Of a DNA stretch of 8,717 bases, positions 1 to 7,184 are shown one piece after another. The position numbers and the translations under genes were made by a program. Positions within the stretch are counted from its first letter, which is position 1. Each line of letters begins with the position of its first letter. The stretch is from assembly GCA_029934815.1 (NCBI GenBank), contig JAOZLM010000088.1, forward strand, positions 1-8,717, in the 5' to 3' direction. This DNA is from Desulfocapsa sp. (GTDB taxonomy: Bacteria; Desulfobacterota; Desulfobulbia; Desulfobulbales; Desulfocapsaceae). The notes below the pieces were generated by a model. The model saw only the letters and a list, made by a program, of their open reading frames with translations, was not told the origin of the DNA and made no database searches.

Positions 1-650
1 TGGGAGAATTTTAGTTGGTATTCCTCTTCCAGCTTTTTAGCAATATTACGATACGACCAGCGATCAGCCTTTAAACTCCGCATCTCCTGAATAATTCGCT
101 GTTGCTGTTCATCTTTCTGCAGACAATCGTTCTCGCCCAGAAAATAGCCAAAAGGTACAGGCCCTCCAGAATACTTTCCATCCTTCTTTTTTCTGGCCTT
201 TCCCGCACGAATGGCCTCGGAATGGCTCTTACTGCTCACAGTTACTGAAAGAGCTTTACATAAATCAAGTACCAGAGGAGCAATACCTTCATTTATCTGG
301 AGTTTTCTCTCCGTTTTGTTGACGATATCCCCTTTAAGATCAACACAATAAAGAGAAACTCGTGTCTCTTTCAAAAATGCCAGAAGCTGCAGCGCTTCTT
401 TTGGGCTTCCCATGACCCACTTAGCATGCAGAGTAAAAATAACATCTCCTGCCTGCACATTTTCCAGCAAACGCTTTGCTTCTTTACGATCTTTGAAAGG
501 AACTGTGCATGAGCAATTCTCTTCAATTAAAAACTCACGGCATTGCATTTCGAGCCCATGTACATATTCTTCTAACTCTCTCTGTTGTTTTGCCAACGGA
601 ATCAGTTCTGCACGATCCTTATCAAGAAAAATATACGCAACTACTGTCAT
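1..650 (-). CDS. Catalytically degenerate serine recombinase (resolvase-like plus recombinase domain), C-terminus cut by the window edge
   Basis: Translating the minus strand from the ATG at 650-648 gives 216 codons with no stop before the window edge. Residues 3-110 align collinearly with gamma-delta-type resolvase N-terminal domains: an opening strand VVAYIFLD, a QQRELEEYV helix, then AGDVIFTL and a LLAFLKETRVSLYCVD segment. Residues 144-168 carry the signature of the large serine recombinase domain, with GKARKKKDGKYSGG followed by PVPFGY, and residues 183-212 look helical and DNA-binding. In gamma-delta numbering the catalytic residues are replaced: R8 by F, S10 by D, D67 by K, R68 by W and R71 by G; only R45 (DRK) remains. 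Strand cutting by the usual serine mechanism is therefore not expected. A DNA-binding or regulatory role is an inference. An in-frame TGA lies 12 bp upstream of the ATG, so this start is well fixed. It diverges from the SNF2 gene. Confidence 0.85.
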   Translation of the reverse strand, partial: MTVVAYIFLDKDRAELIPLAKQQRELEEYVHGLEMQCREFLIEENCSCTVPFKDRKEAKRLLENVQAGDVIFTLHAKWVMGSPKEALQLLAFLKETRVSLYCVDLKGDIVNKTERKLQINEGIAPLVLDLCKALSVTVSSKSHSEAIRAGKARKKKDGKYSGGPVPFGYFLGENDCLQKDEQQQRIIQEMRSLKADRWSYRNIAKKLEEEYQLKFS

Positions 651-655
651 TCCAG

Positions 656-661
656 CCCCCT
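656..661 (-). promoter_or_regulatory. Ribosome binding site of the recombinase-like gene
   Basis: The minus strand reads AGGGGG here, five bases before the ATG at 650, and matches the Shine-Dalgarno core at five of six positions. Together with the in-frame TGA just upstream it supports the chosen start. Confidence 0.5.
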
Positions 662-796
662 GTCAGTCAACTAAGCTTACATCTTTTGCCGCATTGCCAA
701 GAATACTACAGGAGTAGTGGACAAAACGGCAAGTAATCATTTCATTGTTGACTGTTTTTCTTTATTTTCCATGTGCGCTTCACTCTATTTTTTACC

Positions 797-945
797 TGAT
801 TACCATCGAACCTCAGTTTTGTTCGATTTCTGCGATCCCGTCATTCCGGACTTGATCCGGAATCTTGTGGAAACAGCTAGTTCTAACGAGATTCCGGATC
901 GAGTCCGGAATGACTAAGGTGGTGGCTGAGCTTTAGTGGTAATCA
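797..945. repeat. MITE-like palindromic element, copy 1
   Basis: The ends are inverted repeats: TGATTACCA at 797-805 and TGGTAATCA at 937-945. The match continues imperfectly for 20 bp, with CTCAG at 812-816 pairing with CTGAG at 926-930. Inside are two 26 bp arms, 840-865 and 889-914, which are reverse complements with one mismatch (G at 901) around a 23-base loop. Each arm is itself a palindrome, ATTCCGGA, five bases, TCCGGAAT, so the structure is nested. A related copy lies at 5329-5435. No open reading frame of substance lies within it and no clear target-site duplication was seen. Small size, terminal inverted repeats, no coding capacity and multiple copies fit a non-autonomous mobile element; a protein-binding site or transcript-processing hairpin is possible. 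Confidence 0.8.
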
Positions 946-1002
946 TGATTTTTTATTTCCAGACCTTATAAACAGGATCTGCTTTCGTTTCTCCTGCATA
1001 CG

Positions 1003-1011
1003 TGATATGAT
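1003..1011 (+). promoter_or_regulatory. Possible extended -10 promoter for the SNF2 gene
   Basis: TGATATGAT matches the extended -10 pattern TGnTATAAT at all but one position. No good -35 hexamer lies 16-18 bp upstream. If used, transcription would start near 1018, downstream of the ATG codons at 1007 and 1010, and the ATG at 1103 would be the only possible start, with an ~85-base leader. The match could be chance. Confidence 0.25.
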
Positions 1012-1102
1012 GAATAGTTCTTTTCGGCTTGCCTCTGGCAGGTTTCATGGTTTAGGGGCGAAATATCCCATACCGCAAATTGCATTATTACGTAAAAACA
1101 AT

Positions 1103-4100
1103 ATGTCAGACCCTAGCGACGATCTACTCCAGCACTACAATAAGCTCACGCCTTTTGAGCAGACCCTCCTGCAATTCCAGTCAATTGTTTACGAGCCTGC
1201 CCATTCGACACTCATAGTTAACTGCCTTCGAAAGCTTGATATTCGCAGCCCGCGCGGAAATCGACCAACGGCAGCTAATCTCAACCACTACTTCTCAAAA
1301 TTTCAGGAGACCGGTCTTCTCACCAAAGAGAAGCAGTGCTCTCCACTTATTGTTGAAAAGCTAAGCCGCATATCCGTTGAAGAAGGTACTTTTGCCGGAT
1401 ACGCAAAAGTTGTTCGCAAAGAAGCGCCTGTCTCCTATTATTATGGCAAATGGACAACCCGCTGCTGGCGAGCCATGCGTGAAATGCGCATCGGAGTGTA
1501 TACACAGGATTTTGATCTTATTGATGATGCCCTTGAGTTTCTGGCCGGGCAATGCCGTGACATTCTTTCCCCTTTACCACCAACCGTTCAGGTAACCACA
1601 CGTCCTTTTGACCCGGTATGGTTTAGATCCATTCCACCTTCTTTTCAGTTTTTTCTGTTGGATAATGTTGCAAAATATGAGCTCTCCACCCTGCATCATT
1701 TCCCGGAGATTCTCACCTACCTACAGGAAGAAACTGGCCTTGAAGAACTGAGCAGTGATGAAAAACTCCCCTTCCAGCGCATTTTATTCACCCAGTATAT
1801 CTTTAGAGGACAGCTGGATGAAGCCGAAAAACTTATAACTGAAAACAGCGAGAGCTTTTCAGGAACCGGTGCCGCCGGAACGCTTGCATTCCTCCGGGGA
1901 AACAACGACAAAACAGAAGAATTATTTGAGCATGACCTCGATTTCTTAAGAGATCTCAGCGGCACTGAAAATGCAGCTTTTTTTGGCCCAACAGGGTTGT
2001 TTCATGGTCTTGCCACTCTACAAAACGACCAGCATGATGAAGAACAAAAAGTCCTCCATCAAATTGGAATAGCACTCTCACTTTTCAGTGGCAGCATTGA
2101 AGAAAAAGCGTATCAGGCCTTTGCCGGATTCCTTCAGGTCAGATCGAGCCATGCGCTTCCCGGTGAAGAGATGAGTTTCCATAAGGATGATTCGCCTCAC
2201 AGTCTCACTATTCTCTTTACCGCTCTTGGCCAATACTGGCTCAACTCCAGCCTGCAGCCGGAAGTGAGTAAACGTGTCGAATCACTTTACAAACACGCAA
2301 AAGCCAACGGTTTCCATTTCTTCAGCTTAAACCTTGCAGCCATTCTTGCAGGTGTCGGACATGACGAAGAGGATTACAAATCAATCGTCGAGGAACTCCA
2401 GGAAGCAACAGGTCTCAGCCCGCTGATCGATATCCTTGTCTCAGAAGAGCCATGGAAACGTAATCTGCAGGCACTGATTCAGGTGACTGCCTCTTCTCAC
2501 CCAAGCAGCAGTCTGCAAAGTGAGCGTCTTATCTGGATGGTTGATTACATCAACGGAAACATGCGCATAAGCCCCAAAGAGCAGAAACAGAGCGGCGCCG
2601 GGAACTGGAGTAAGGGACGCCCGATCTCACTCTCTCGCCTGTATTCTGGAAAGCTCAACTATTTGAGTGTTCAGGATCGCAAGATTTCCGCCTGTATTGA
2701 AAAACAGATTAATCCTGAGACCCATGGTACAAGTTATCATTTCGACATGGATAAAACGCTGCTCGCCATGGTTAATCACCCGTTGCTCTTTTTTGCTAAA
2801 TCCCCTGGAACTCCCGTTGAATTTGTTTCCGGAGAACCAGAGCTGATGGTTGAAGAGCGTGGCGTACAATTGCATATCTGTTTTGCTCAGGAAGTTACTG
2901 AAGATAAAATTACAATCTTTCAGGAGACGCCAACCCGATACAAGATTATTGAAATCAACGACAACCATCGTCGCATTGCTCAAATCACCGGTAAAAACGG
3001 ATTGATAGTACCCATTGATGCCAGCGAGCAGGTACTTACAGCCATCGGCAACATTTCATCTTTTATGACCGTCCATTCTGCAATTGCAGCAGATATGGAT
3101 CATCAGGCCCATGCCAATATTGAACGGGTTGATGCAGACCCTACTATTTACATGCACCTGCTTCCCTATGGAACCGGATTCAGGCTGGAGATGTTCGTCA
3201 AACCTTTTGTCAATGGTGGCCATTATCTAAAACCCGGGCAAGGTGTTGAAAACATCATCGCTGAGGTTCGCGGCCAAAGACTACAAACAAAAAGAGATCT
3301 CGCACTCGAAGAACACAAGGCACGGGAAGTTGAAGAATCGTGCCCCATCCTTGATCTCGCAATTGACCTTGAACAGGAAAACGATCGGGAATGGCATCTG
3401 CAGGACCCGGACGACTGCCTTCAGGCGTTACAGGAGTTACAGGGAATTCAGGATCAGGTTATTATCGAGTGGCCTGAAGGTGAAAAGCTCACCATCAGCC
3501 ACCAGGCATCCCTTAAAAATCTCAATCTCAAGGTGCGAACCAATCAGCAAAACTGGTTTGCCCTGTCCGGCGAATTAAAACTTGATCAGGACACTGTTAT
3601 TGACCTCAGAGAACTGCTCAAAAAAGTAAAAAATTCCCATAGTCATTTCGTGCAGATCAAGGATGGACAATTTCTGGCACTTACTCAGGAATTCAAAAAG
3701 AAGCTTGAAGAAATCAACCTTTACGCTGAGGGTATGAGTGATCAGGATGATGACGATGAAGTACTAATTCATCATCTTGCCGCCATTCCCCTTGAAAAAC
3801 TTGTAGAGCAGGCCAAAGCACAAGTGGATGATGGCTGGAAAGAACAAATCAAACGCATCCACGACAGCCAGTCTTTTAAACCGGAACTGCCCTCAACCTT
3901 ACGTGCAGAATTACGTGATTATCAGGAAGAAGGCTTTCACTGGCTTTCCCGCCTTGCCCACTGGGGTGTCGGCGGTTGCCTTGCTGATGATATGGGTCTT
4001 GGAAAAACCATTCAGGCTCTAACTGCAATGCTTTCTTTGGCATCTGACGGACCGTCACTTGTCGTTGCACCGACTTCTGTTTCCAGTAACTGGCAGACGG

Positions 4101-5278
4101 AAGCCAATCGTTTTACCCCGACTCTTAATGTAAAACTCCTTACCGGGAAAAACAGAGCTGAAATTATTGCTGGTTTAGGAAAGTTTGATATCCTCATCAC
4201 CACATACACTCTTTTGCAGCAGGAAAACGAGATGCTTTCTGCAGTGCACTGGCAGACTGTGATCCTTGACGAAGCGCAGGCCATCAAGAACGCAGCGACG
4301 AAACGTTCAAAAGCTGCCATGGCTCTCAATGCCAGATTTAAATTGATTACGACAGGTACTCCCGTAGAAAATCACCTTGGTGAGCTTTGGAATCTCTTTC
4401 ATTTTATTAATCCCGGGCTTCTTGGTACGTTAAACCGCTTTAACGAACGATTTGCTGTTCCAATTGAGCGATACCACAACCGTGATGCGAGACTTAAACT
4501 TAAAAAGCTTATCCGACCATTTATACTGCGACGTATAAAGTCACAAGTCCTTGAGGAGCTTCCATCCCGTACAGAAGTGACGCTCGAAGTGGAACTGAGT
4601 GAAGAAGAAAAACTCTTTTACGAGGCTCTTCGCCAGAATGCTCTGGAAGTTCTTGAAAACAACCAGGAAAAGAAAGCCAGACATTTACAAATTCTGACTG
4701 AGATTATGAAACTCCGTCAAGCCTGCTGTAACCCAAAGCTGATTACTGCAGACACGACCATCGGCAGTTCAAAACTCAAAGTTTTTTCCTCCGTTATCGA
4801 TGAATTACTTGCCGGAGGACACAAAGCGCTAATATTTAGCCAGTTTATTGGCCATCTTTCTATTTTACGGGAACATCTGGATGAAAAAGGTATCGATTAC
4901 CGATATCTTGATGGCTCAACCAGTAGCCCGAAGCGTAAGCAACAGGTTGACAGATTTCAGGCAGGTGAAGGGGATCTTTTCCTTATTAGTCTTAAAGCTG
5001 GTGGGCTGGGACTAAATCTTACCGCGGCTGATTATGTTATTCACATGGATCCCTGGTGGAATCCTGCCGTTGAAGATCAGGCATCAGATCGCGCACATCG
5101 TATTGGACAGACACGGCCTGTTACTATTTATCGTTTGGTTTGTACGAACACTATTGAGGAGAAGATAGTTCGCCTTCATCAGGAGAAGCGAGATCTTGCA
5201 GGGAGTCTGCTGGAGGGATCGGATATGAGTGCCAAAATGAGCAGCGAGGATTTATTAGATCTAATCCGCCGCAAGTGA
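1103..5278 (+). CDS. SNF2-family DEAD/DEAH-box ATPase (helicase-like), large bacterial form
   Basis: This encodes an ATP-driven double-stranded-DNA translocase of the Swi2/Snf2 family, about 1391 residues and cytoplasmic. The C-terminal motor is complete. Counting from the ATG at 1103, it has a DYQEEGFHWL segment before motif I (DMGLGKT, ending at 969), motif Ia VVAPTSVSSNW (987-997), motif II DEAQ (1056-1059), motif III TTGTPVEN (1083-1090), motif IV ALIFSQF (from 1242), motif V KAGGLGLNLT (from 1298) and motif VI DRAHRIGQ (1329-1336) with its arginine finger. Residues about 555-870 are beta-rich and resemble the bacterial SNF2-associated region (VIIEWPEGEKL, then WFALSGEL and DGQFLALT). An acidic linker follows near 877. 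Residues 1-550 look helical and are unassigned. There is no signal peptide. An in-frame ATG at 1007 would add 32 residues; neither start has a clear Shine-Dalgarno. I prefer 1103 because MSDPSDD resembles a natural N-terminus and a -10-like sequence overlaps 1007. It is monocistronic and bracketed by the two repeat copies. The biological role (transcription recycling, repair or defence) cannot be told from sequence. Confidence 0.93.
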   Translation: MSDPSDDLLQHYNKLTPFEQTLLQFQSIVYEPAHSTLIVNCLRKLDIRSPRGNRPTAANLNHYFSKFQETGLLTKEKQCSPLIVEKLSRISVEEGTFAGYAKVVRKEAPVSYYYGKWTTRCWRAMREMRIGVYTQDFDLIDDALEFLAGQCRDILSPLPPTVQVTTRPFDPVWFRSIPPSFQFFLLDNVAKYELSTLHHFPEILTYLQEETGLEELSSDEKLPFQRILFTQYIFRGQLDEAEKLITENSESFSGTGAAGTLAFLRGNNDKTEELFEHDLDFLRDLSGTENAAFFGPTGLFHGLATLQNDQHDEEQKVLHQIGIALSLFSGSIEEKAYQAFAGFLQVRSSHALPGEEMSFHKDDSPHSLTILFTALGQYWLNSSLQPEVSKRVESLYKHAKANGFHFFSLNLAAILAGVGHDEEDYKSIVEELQEATGLSPLIDILVSEEPWKRNLQALIQVTASSHPSSSLQSERLIWMVDYINGNMRISPKEQKQSGAGNWSKGRPISLSRLYSGKLNYLSVQDRKISACIEKQINPETHGTSYHFDMDKTLLAMVNHPLLFFAKSPGTPVEFVSGEPELMVEERGVQLHICFAQEVTEDKITIFQETPTRYKIIEINDNHRRIAQITGKNGLIVPIDASEQVLTAIGNISSFMTVHSAIAADMDHQAHANIERVDADPTIYMHLLPYGTGFRLEMFVKPFVNGGHYLKPGQGVENIIAEVRGQRLQTKRDLALEEHKAREVEESCPILDLAIDLEQENDREWHLQDPDDCLQALQELQGIQDQVIIEWPEGEKLTISHQASLKNLNLKVRTNQQNWFALSGELKLDQDTVIDLRELLKKVKNSHSHFVQIKDGQFLALTQEFKKKLEEINLYAEGMSDQDDDDEVLIHHLAAIPLEKLVEQAKAQVDDGWKEQIKRIHDSQSFKPELPSTLRAELRDYQEEGFHWLSRLAHWGVGGCLADDMGLGKTIQALTAMLSLASDGPSLVVAPTSVSSNWQTEANRFTPTLNVKLLTGKNRAEIIAGLGKFDILITTYTLLQQENEMLSAVHWQTVILDEAQAIKNAATKRSKAAMALNARFKLITTGTPVENHLGELWNLFHFINPGLLGTLNRFNERFAVPIERYHNRDARLKLKKLIRPFILRRIKSQVLEELPSRTEVTLEVELSEEEKLFYEALRQNALEVLENNQEKKARHLQILTEIMKLRQACCNPKLITADTTIGSSKLKVFSSVIDELLAGGHKALIFSQFIGHLSILREHLDEKGIDYRYLDGSTSSPKRKQQVDRFQAGEGDLFLISLKAGGLGLNLTAADYVIHMDPWWNPAVEDQASDRAHRIGQTRPVTIYRLVCTNTIEEKIVRLHQEKRDLAGSLLEGSDMSAKMSSEDLLDLIRRK

Positions 5279-5328
5279 TGAAGCTATAAAAATTCTTCAC
5301 CTCCTTCGTTGCTGCATATTATTTTAAA

Positions 5329-5435
5329 TGATTACCATCAAAGCTCAGGTACGGGCTTTGGTCATTCCGGACTTGATCCGGAATCTCAACGTAACATGCT
5401 ATTTTGGGGAGATTCCGGATCAAGTCCGGAATGAC
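5329..5435. repeat. MITE-like palindromic element, copy 2
   Basis: The left end, 5329-5348, matches the left end of copy 1 at 18 of 20 bases and the inverted right end of copy 1 at 18 of 20. The core is a perfect 27 bp inverted repeat, 5361-5387 against 5409-5435, around a 21-base loop; each arm again contains ATTCCGGA, five bases, TCCGGAAT. The right terminal repeat seen in copy 1 is not recognisable; at best a degenerate CTGGTAGC lies at 5477-5484, so this copy may be truncated or eroded. It sits between the converging ends of the SNF2 and cobA/hemD genes (stops at 5278 and 5504), where its long hairpin could separate the transcripts. Neither strand has a T-run after the hairpin, so it is not a standard intrinsic terminator. 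Confidence 0.8.
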
Positions 5436-5503
5436 GAGATAGCGCCTCGCATTTGAAGCTTTTTACAACTTCATCTGGTAGCTTGTTTCTAAACCGACTG
5501 TAT

Positions 5504-7057
5504 CTACTTACTGTAATGCTCTACAATCTCCTGAACCAGTTCTGAAATTGTGTATGTTTCAGGCTGGACATCAACAGCTAAACCGTTATCTGTAACGGTC
5601 TTTGCTGTAATTGGCCCAATTGCAGCAATTACTACATTGTGCATTAATTGTTTCAACTCCGCATCATCTTTTGCACCGACCATCGCCAGGAAATTCCTTA
5701 CTGTGGAAGAGCTGGTGAAAGTCACCATATCCACTTTCCCTGAATTCAGTTCGTCACGCAGTTGTTCCCTTTTTCCTTCAGGTGCGATATTTTTGTACAC
5801 AGGAGTTACCGTTACCTGTGCACCTGCTCCACGGAGTGTTTCCGGTAGGATCTCTCTCGCTATTTCAGCTCGTGGGATAAGGATATTTCGTCCTTCAACA
5901 CCCTGATCAAGCAGTGTTTCAGCAAGGCCTTCTCCGGTAAAAACAGCAGGGAGCAGATCAGCACGCACGCCATACTCAAGGAGTAAATCGGCTGTTGCCT
6001 TACCAACTGCGGCAATGGAAGGGCCGTTCAGACTTCTGGCATCAAGACCTTTTGCATACAAACGTTCAAAAAAGTATTTTACGCCATGCAGTGATGTAAA
6101 AAGTATCCAGTGATATTCCTGCAAACGCTCAAGATCTTCATCCAGTGCTTCGTACGAATCAACAGGTTCAATTTTTATTGTGGAATATTCACGGCAATTG
6201 GCACCATTTTCTTCGAGACCAGCCATCAGCTCTGAAGCCTGTTCACGGGTTCGGGTCACCACTATGCGTTTTCCAAAAAGCGGCCGCTTTTCAAACCAGT
6301 CAATTTTATCACGTAATGTTACCACATCTCCAACAATGATTAACGCTGGAGGCTTAACTCCGGATTCACGAACAATATCGGCTATGGTATCAAGCGTTCC
6401 GACAACAGTACGTTGCTCGGGAGTTGATGCCCAGCGAACCACTGCCACTGGTGTTTTGGGATCACGACCATTTTCAACAAGATTTTTAACAATAATGGGA
6501 AGATTCTTAATTCCCATATAAACAACCAATGTACCGGCACCGGTGGCAAGTTTTGCCCAGTCAATCTTAGATCCTGGCTTTGTAGGGTCTTCATGCCCTG
6601 TCAAAAAGGCAACAGATGCTGTGTGTTCACGATGGGTAATAGGAATTCCGGCATAGGTTGCAGCGGCAGTGGCTGAGGTAACACCAGGTACGACCTCGAA
6701 ATCGACTCCACTTTCAGCAAGCACCTCGACTTCTTCACCACCACGACCAAAGATAAAAGGATCACCGCCCTTTAATCTGATCACTGTTTTTCCAGACTCC
6801 GCCCAGTCGACCAGCATCTGATTAATCTCTTCCTGGGTGTGGGTATGTTTCACCCCGCCTTTTTTCCCGGCATAGATCAGTTCTGCTTCTTTTGGTACAT
6901 GCTTCAGTAGCTTAGGGCTTGCCAGATAATCATAGACAACCACCTCCGCTTTTTCGAGGAGATATTTCCCACGTACTGTTATAAGACCGGGATCTCCAGG
7001 ACCTGCACCAACAAGATATACCTTTCCAATTCTTTTACTTTTCTGCTGTTCACTCAT
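5504..7057 (-). CDS. cobA/hemD: Fused uroporphyrinogen-III C-methyltransferase / uroporphyrinogen-III synthase
   Basis: This bifunctional cytoplasmic tetrapyrrole enzyme has 517 residues. The HemD half cyclises hydroxymethylbilane to uroporphyrinogen III. The SUMT half methylates it twice with S-adenosylmethionine to precorrin-2, the branch point to siroheme, cobamides and the siroheme-dependent heme route. SUMT occupies about residues 9-250, with the glycine-rich GAGPGDPG (17-24), RLKGGDPFIFGRGGEE (94-109), VPGVTSA (123-129) and MGIKNL (181-186). HemD occupies about 258-517, with VTRTREQA (267-274), FTSLHGV (320-326), AAVGKAT (349-355), TFTSSSTV (446-453) and AAIGPITAKT (478-487). Both halves look intact. 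The CysG-type dehydrogenase/ferrochelatase domain is absent and must be encoded elsewhere. The start at 7057 places the first SUMT strand at the usual distance, but the upstream bases are AT-rich and lack a clear Shine-Dalgarno. It lies 127 bp after the DHS-like gene on the same strand, so it may be the last gene of that operon or have its own promoter. This fusion is known from sulfate reducers. Confidence 0.95.
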   Translation of the reverse strand: MSEQQKSKRIGKVYLVGAGPGDPGLITVRGKYLLEKAEVVVYDYLASPKLLKHVPKEAELIYAGKKGGVKHTHTQEEINQMLVDWAESGKTVIRLKGGDPFIFGRGGEEVEVLAESGVDFEVVPGVTSATAAATYAGIPITHREHTASVAFLTGHEDPTKPGSKIDWAKLATGAGTLVVYMGIKNLPIIVKNLVENGRDPKTPVAVVRWASTPEQRTVVGTLDTIADIVRESGVKPPALIIVGDVVTLRDKIDWFEKRPLFGKRIVVTRTREQASELMAGLEENGANCREYSTIKIEPVDSYEALDEDLERLQEYHWILFTSLHGVKYFFERLYAKGLDARSLNGPSIAAVGKATADLLLEYGVRADLLPAVFTGEGLAETLLDQGVEGRNILIPRAEIAREILPETLRGAGAQVTVTPVYKNIAPEGKREQLRDELNSGKVDMVTFTSSSTVRNFLAMVGAKDDAELKQLMHNVVIAAIGPITAKTVTDNGLAVDVQPETYTISELVQEIVEHYSK

Positions 7058-7184
7058 AATATATTAACAAAGACGCCTGACGCCCTTAAATTGTTCTTCT
7101 GTGCCTTTCAAACATTCAAACAACACAGCTTTTCTACAAACTCCTACAAGGTGCTTATGCTAGCTTATTTTCTGCTCACCAGTG

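Larger units (their letters stand above)
651..1102. other. Intergenic region between the divergent recombinase-like and SNF2 genes
   Basis: No convincing gene was found in these 452 bases. Short open frames here either run antisense to the recombinase gene or cross the palindromic repeat, and they encode low-complexity peptides without family resemblance. The region holds the recombinase ribosome binding site, a MITE-like element (797-945), and candidate promoter sequence for the SNF2 gene: a TATAAA at 967-972 and an extended -10-like TGATATGAT at 1003-1011, neither with a good -35 box. If the SNF2 gene starts at the upstream ATG at 1007, the non-coding part ends at 1006. Confidence 0.6.

Noticed and set aside
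1..650. Active large serine integrase with an adjacent attachment site
   Set aside because: The catalytic serine and most active-site arginines are replaced, and no att-like duplicated core was seen next to the gene.
412..917. Open frames on the plus strand across the recombinase gene and the first repeat
   Set aside because: They are antisense to a well-supported gene or cross the palindrome, encode serine-rich peptides without family resemblance, and lack ribosome binding sites.
4268..4279. DEAQ in place of DEAH as an unusual motif II in the SNF2 protein
   Set aside because: DEAQ followed by an IKN-like sequence is common in bacterial SNF2 ATPases, so it is not a lesion.
1103..5278. Known phage-defence system such as DISARM containing an SNF2 helicase
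   Set aside because: No methyltransferase, phospholipase D-like nuclease or other expected partner is in the window, so a named system cannot be supported.
5361..5435. Canonical Rho-independent terminator for the convergent genes
   Set aside because: The hairpin is strong, but no run of T follows on either strand, so it is kept as a repeat with only a possible termination role.
797..5435. CRISPR-like repeat array built from the ATTCCGGA units
   Set aside because: There are only two units, 4.4 kb apart, each a double palindrome with terminal inverted repeats, with no regular spacers and no cas genes.
7058..7184. Promoter or terminator between the DHS-like gene and cobA/hemD
   Set aside because: Only weak matches (a TTGAAA with no acceptable -10, and a short GGTG/CACC pairing) were found, too poor to annotate.
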